Shown in pieces: positions 42,089 to 44,244 of a stretch of DNA of 44,244 nucleotides. Origin of the DNA: Acidiplasma aeolicum (GTDB lineage Archaea > Thermoplasmatota > Thermoplasmata > Thermoplasmatales > Thermoplasmataceae). The translations under genes were made by a program, and so were the position numbers. A model generated the notes under the pieces. That model saw nothing but the letters and a program-made list of their open reading frames with translations, did not search any database and was not told where the DNA came from. How positions within the stretch are numbered: position 1 is the first letter of the stretch; each line of letters opens with the position of its first letter. Where the stretch lies: positions 1 to 44,244 of the forward strand of contig NZ_LKBG01000111.1 in assembly GCF_001402945.1 (NCBI RefSeq), read 5' to 3'.

Positions 42089-44191
42089 TTATCTGTTTCT
42101 CTTTTTGATTTCAATAAATATGGCAAGAATTAATATCAAAAGGATTATTAAATCGAAGATTGTAATATTTGCAAATATTGATTCTGCCAGAATGTTAATG
42201 CCCAGAATTTTAAAAAATGATCCAAGCGCAGAGTTATAAACAGTTATTAATTTTTCATTTGGGCTTTTAATAAGGTATTCCTGTGAATGAAGATTAAATG
42301 ATTTGTTATCCATATTATATGATATATTGGCATAGGGAATTACAAATTCTCCAGGCCCATTTAATTTAATCTTATATGTAAAATTATAGTATTCACCAGG
42401 TTTTAGTGTAATATTATGTATATCAGAATTTCCAGAAATTAATGATAATGATCCGGTTTTTTCATAATTTTCAATAAAGTAATCCTCGGATATATTAAGA
42501 TAATATAATGTCGAGTTATCCCGGTTTTGAACCTCATTAATTACTGTGGCCACATGATTATTCTCACTGATTTTAACGTTAAAATACAGGTATGCAGGAA
42601 AGGTATAATTGAAGGAAATATTACTCTGGTCAGGATTAAAATTTTGCGTATTATAATATGTTGTATTTGTACTTTCATTGAGAATAGAAACAAAATTTTT
42701 ATTATTTGAATAAAAAATTGAGTTTATTGATGTTTTACTATTACTGGAATCTGGATAAATTACACCAATGGCAGATACAGTCCCATTAAAATTAATTGTG
42801 GAATTATAACCAATTATATCTGACATATTTATTTTATGATATTTACCGGAGGAATGGAATACACTGGGATTTTCAAATAGTCCGGCCAAAAACCTTTCAT
42901 TATCACTGGTTTTATTCCCACCCAAAAGTAGGGAATAATTGCCATAACCATATATCAAGGCTGATGACCTGAAATTTTCTGAATCATATTTTTTTATTAT
43001 ATTATACATTGATAAATTAGAATTGTAGTTATTAATAACATTTTTAATATATTTTGATTCATTGATATCCTGACCATAAACATATAATTTATATTTTGAA
43101 TAATTGTATGCAAGCAGTAACTGCGGATTGATAATTCCAGAGTTTTTTAGGATCCCTGAGGTTCCATCAGAGCCTAAAGTATAATTATTTTTGGAAACAA
43201 CAACAAAAAGCCCTGATGGTACCATTGATAATAATTTTTTAAGGTTCCCTGATATTGGCAGATGTACTATAGAATTTGAGATGTATGTAAGATTATTGCT
43301 TAATATGGATGCTGCAAGAATAATATTTGAATTAATATTAGTACTGTTCTGGGCAAGAATCACCGTGTTTATTAATGATCCATTCTCTGTAATAATGTTA
43401 ATAGATGCCTGAATACCCACATTATTTAGATTATTAGCCGAATTTGCCTCTGTATTTGCATGGTTTATACCGGCAGGAATTACAAAAAATGATGAGATAA
43501 CAATTAATGTTATAATTACAACAATTATGGCCTCAGCCCTGGCCATCCCTTTATGCCTTTTTTTAAACAGTGAGGCGATAACACCTGAAACCAGAATAAC
43601 AATTGCCAGGTTCTCTATAATATTAATTATAATAGGATATACAAGTGAGTAGTTAAAAATGCCTGAGGAACCATAAATGCTTGTTTCTGGATTTAAAGCC
43701 ACAGCATTATTTTTTCCTATTGCTGCAATAATTATGCTGTAAATTGTTGAAATTAGTGGTTCATTCTTTATATCTATTAAATTAACATTGTATGGAATCA
43801 TATTTGGTAATATGGATAATATTCTCTCCACCCTGCCTGTTATATCAGGAATTGCAGAGGTATATGATGTTATGTCAAGAACTGATATAAGCACAAGGAT
43901 CATAAAGGAAAATGTTAAAGAATACAATAAAATGGATGTGCCCATGGCCCTGAGCCCTTTTCTTGTGCTGATTCCAACAATAATGCCTATTATAATCCAG
44001 CTTATCATTATTGCATAATAATGTATGGGATTTCCTGCGAGGAGACCAATGATGCCCAATAATAGTGGGAGACCATATCCAAGATATGGACCAAGAAGGT
44101 TTATCAGTGGTGAGTAAAGCGGTGATACCATATAATATGAAAGCATGACCACACCGATACCACCGGCGATTAAGCCCAAAAGTTTTCCCAT
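42089..44191 (-). CDS. Large membrane-anchored protein with sequon-rich external domain
   Basis: A 700-residue protein. Six N-terminal membrane helices (about 5-22, 38-53, 58-75, 84-105, 183-207 and 220-240) precede an external domain of some 420 residues and a single C-terminal helix (about 673-692) with a basic tail. The external part is rich in Asn, Ser and Tyr and carries more than twenty N-x-S/T sequons, so it is probably heavily glycosylated. It has no cysteine and no enzymatic motif I can see. The start lies just after an AT-rich TATA-like region (44196-44220). No family is recognised; it is possibly specific to the Thermoplasmatales. Confidence 0.78.
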   Translation of the reverse strand: MGKLLGLIAGGIGVVMLSYYMVSPLYSPLINLLGPYLGYGLPLLLGIIGLLAGNPIHYYAIMISWIIIGIIVGISTRKGLRAMGTSILLYSLTFSFMILVLISVLDITSYTSAIPDITGRVERILSILPNMIPYNVNLIDIKNEPLISTIYSIIIAAIGKNNAVALNPETSIYGSSGIFNYSLVYPIIINIIENLAIVILVSGVIASLFKKRHKGMARAEAIIVVIITLIVISSFFVIPAGINHANTEANSANNLNNVGIQASINIITENGSLINTVILAQNSTNINSNIILAASILSNNLTYISNSIVHLPISGNLKKLLSMVPSGLFVVVSKNNYTLGSDGTSGILKNSGIINPQLLLAYNYSKYKLYVYGQDINESKYIKNVINNYNSNLSMYNIIKKYDSENFRSSALIYGYGNYSLLLGGNKTSDNERFLAGLFENPSVFHSSGKYHKINMSDIIGYNSTINFNGTVSAIGVIYPDSSNSKTSINSIFYSNNKNFVSILNESTNTTYYNTQNFNPDQSNISFNYTFPAYLYFNVKISENNHVATVINEVQNRDNSTLYYLNISEDYFIENYEKTGSLSLISGNSDIHNITLKPGEYYNFTYKIKLNGPGEFVIPYANISYNMDNKSFNLHSQEYLIKSPNEKLITVYNSALGSFFKILGINILAESIFANITIFDLIILLILILAIFIEIKKRNR

Positions 44192-44244
44192 AAATATAAA
44201 ACTTATATCTTTATATAAATATTTGTTTTAAAAATTATAAAGAT

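Overview
The window is a compact, AT-rich archaeal chromosome segment. Short or absent 5' leaders with a TATA box about 25 bp before many start codons, archaeal-type translation signals, and the gene content (cytochrome bc genes beside tatAC, an Lhr helicase, a membrane-free succinate dehydrogenase, YPITP-type 2-oxoacid:ferredoxin oxidoreductase) point to an acidophilic member of the Thermoplasmatales. Picrophilus or Ferroplasma relatives fit best, but the genus is an inference. No rRNA, CRISPR array, insertion sequence or prophage was seen.

Layout. Positions 57-3074 (minus) form a respiratory operon: Rieske protein, cytochrome b and three tiny membrane proteins. Divergent from it are tatA and tatC, which export folded twin-arginine proteins such as the Rieske protein. 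Next is a copper cluster at 4981-7718: an HTH-TRASH regulator, a 45-residue YHS protein and a Cu+ P-type ATPase with a YHS domain in place of the usual HMA domain. After a PEBP-family protein, a PLP aminotransferase, a small membrane protein and an HTH regulator comes a minus-strand block of information and metabolism genes: sfsA, pgk, prefoldin alpha and ftsY.

Positions 13864-17820 are the least familiar stretch. They hold an exported pentapeptide-repeat protein whose repeat carries N-glycosylation sequons, then a 666-residue membrane protein ending in a ferredoxin-like domain, then a 281-residue paralogue of that protein's N-terminal half. A mutarotase and a Gfo/Idh/MocA dehydrogenase follow.

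Positions 20291-26992 are central carbon and electron metabolism: the two subunits of a 2-oxoacid:ferredoxin oxidoreductase converge on a four-gene succinate dehydrogenase operon (sdhA, sdhB, CCG-domain sdhC and a small sdhD candidate). Next come a radical SAM protein with a SpoIIM-like membrane protein, a ClC chloride channel homologue with CBS domains, and a 1698-residue Lhr helicase with a C-terminal half that most archaeal Lhr proteins lack. The right end has tRNA-Arg(UCG), two MFS transporters, two PadR-type regulators (one with a 13-bp-period operator array and a His/Met-rich leader), an M20 amidohydrolase and a large membrane-anchored, sequon-rich protein.

The observations I would follow up first are the sequon-bearing beta-helix protein, the paired ferredoxin membrane proteins, the shared motif in front of the two copper transcripts, the PadR operator array and the extended Lhr.
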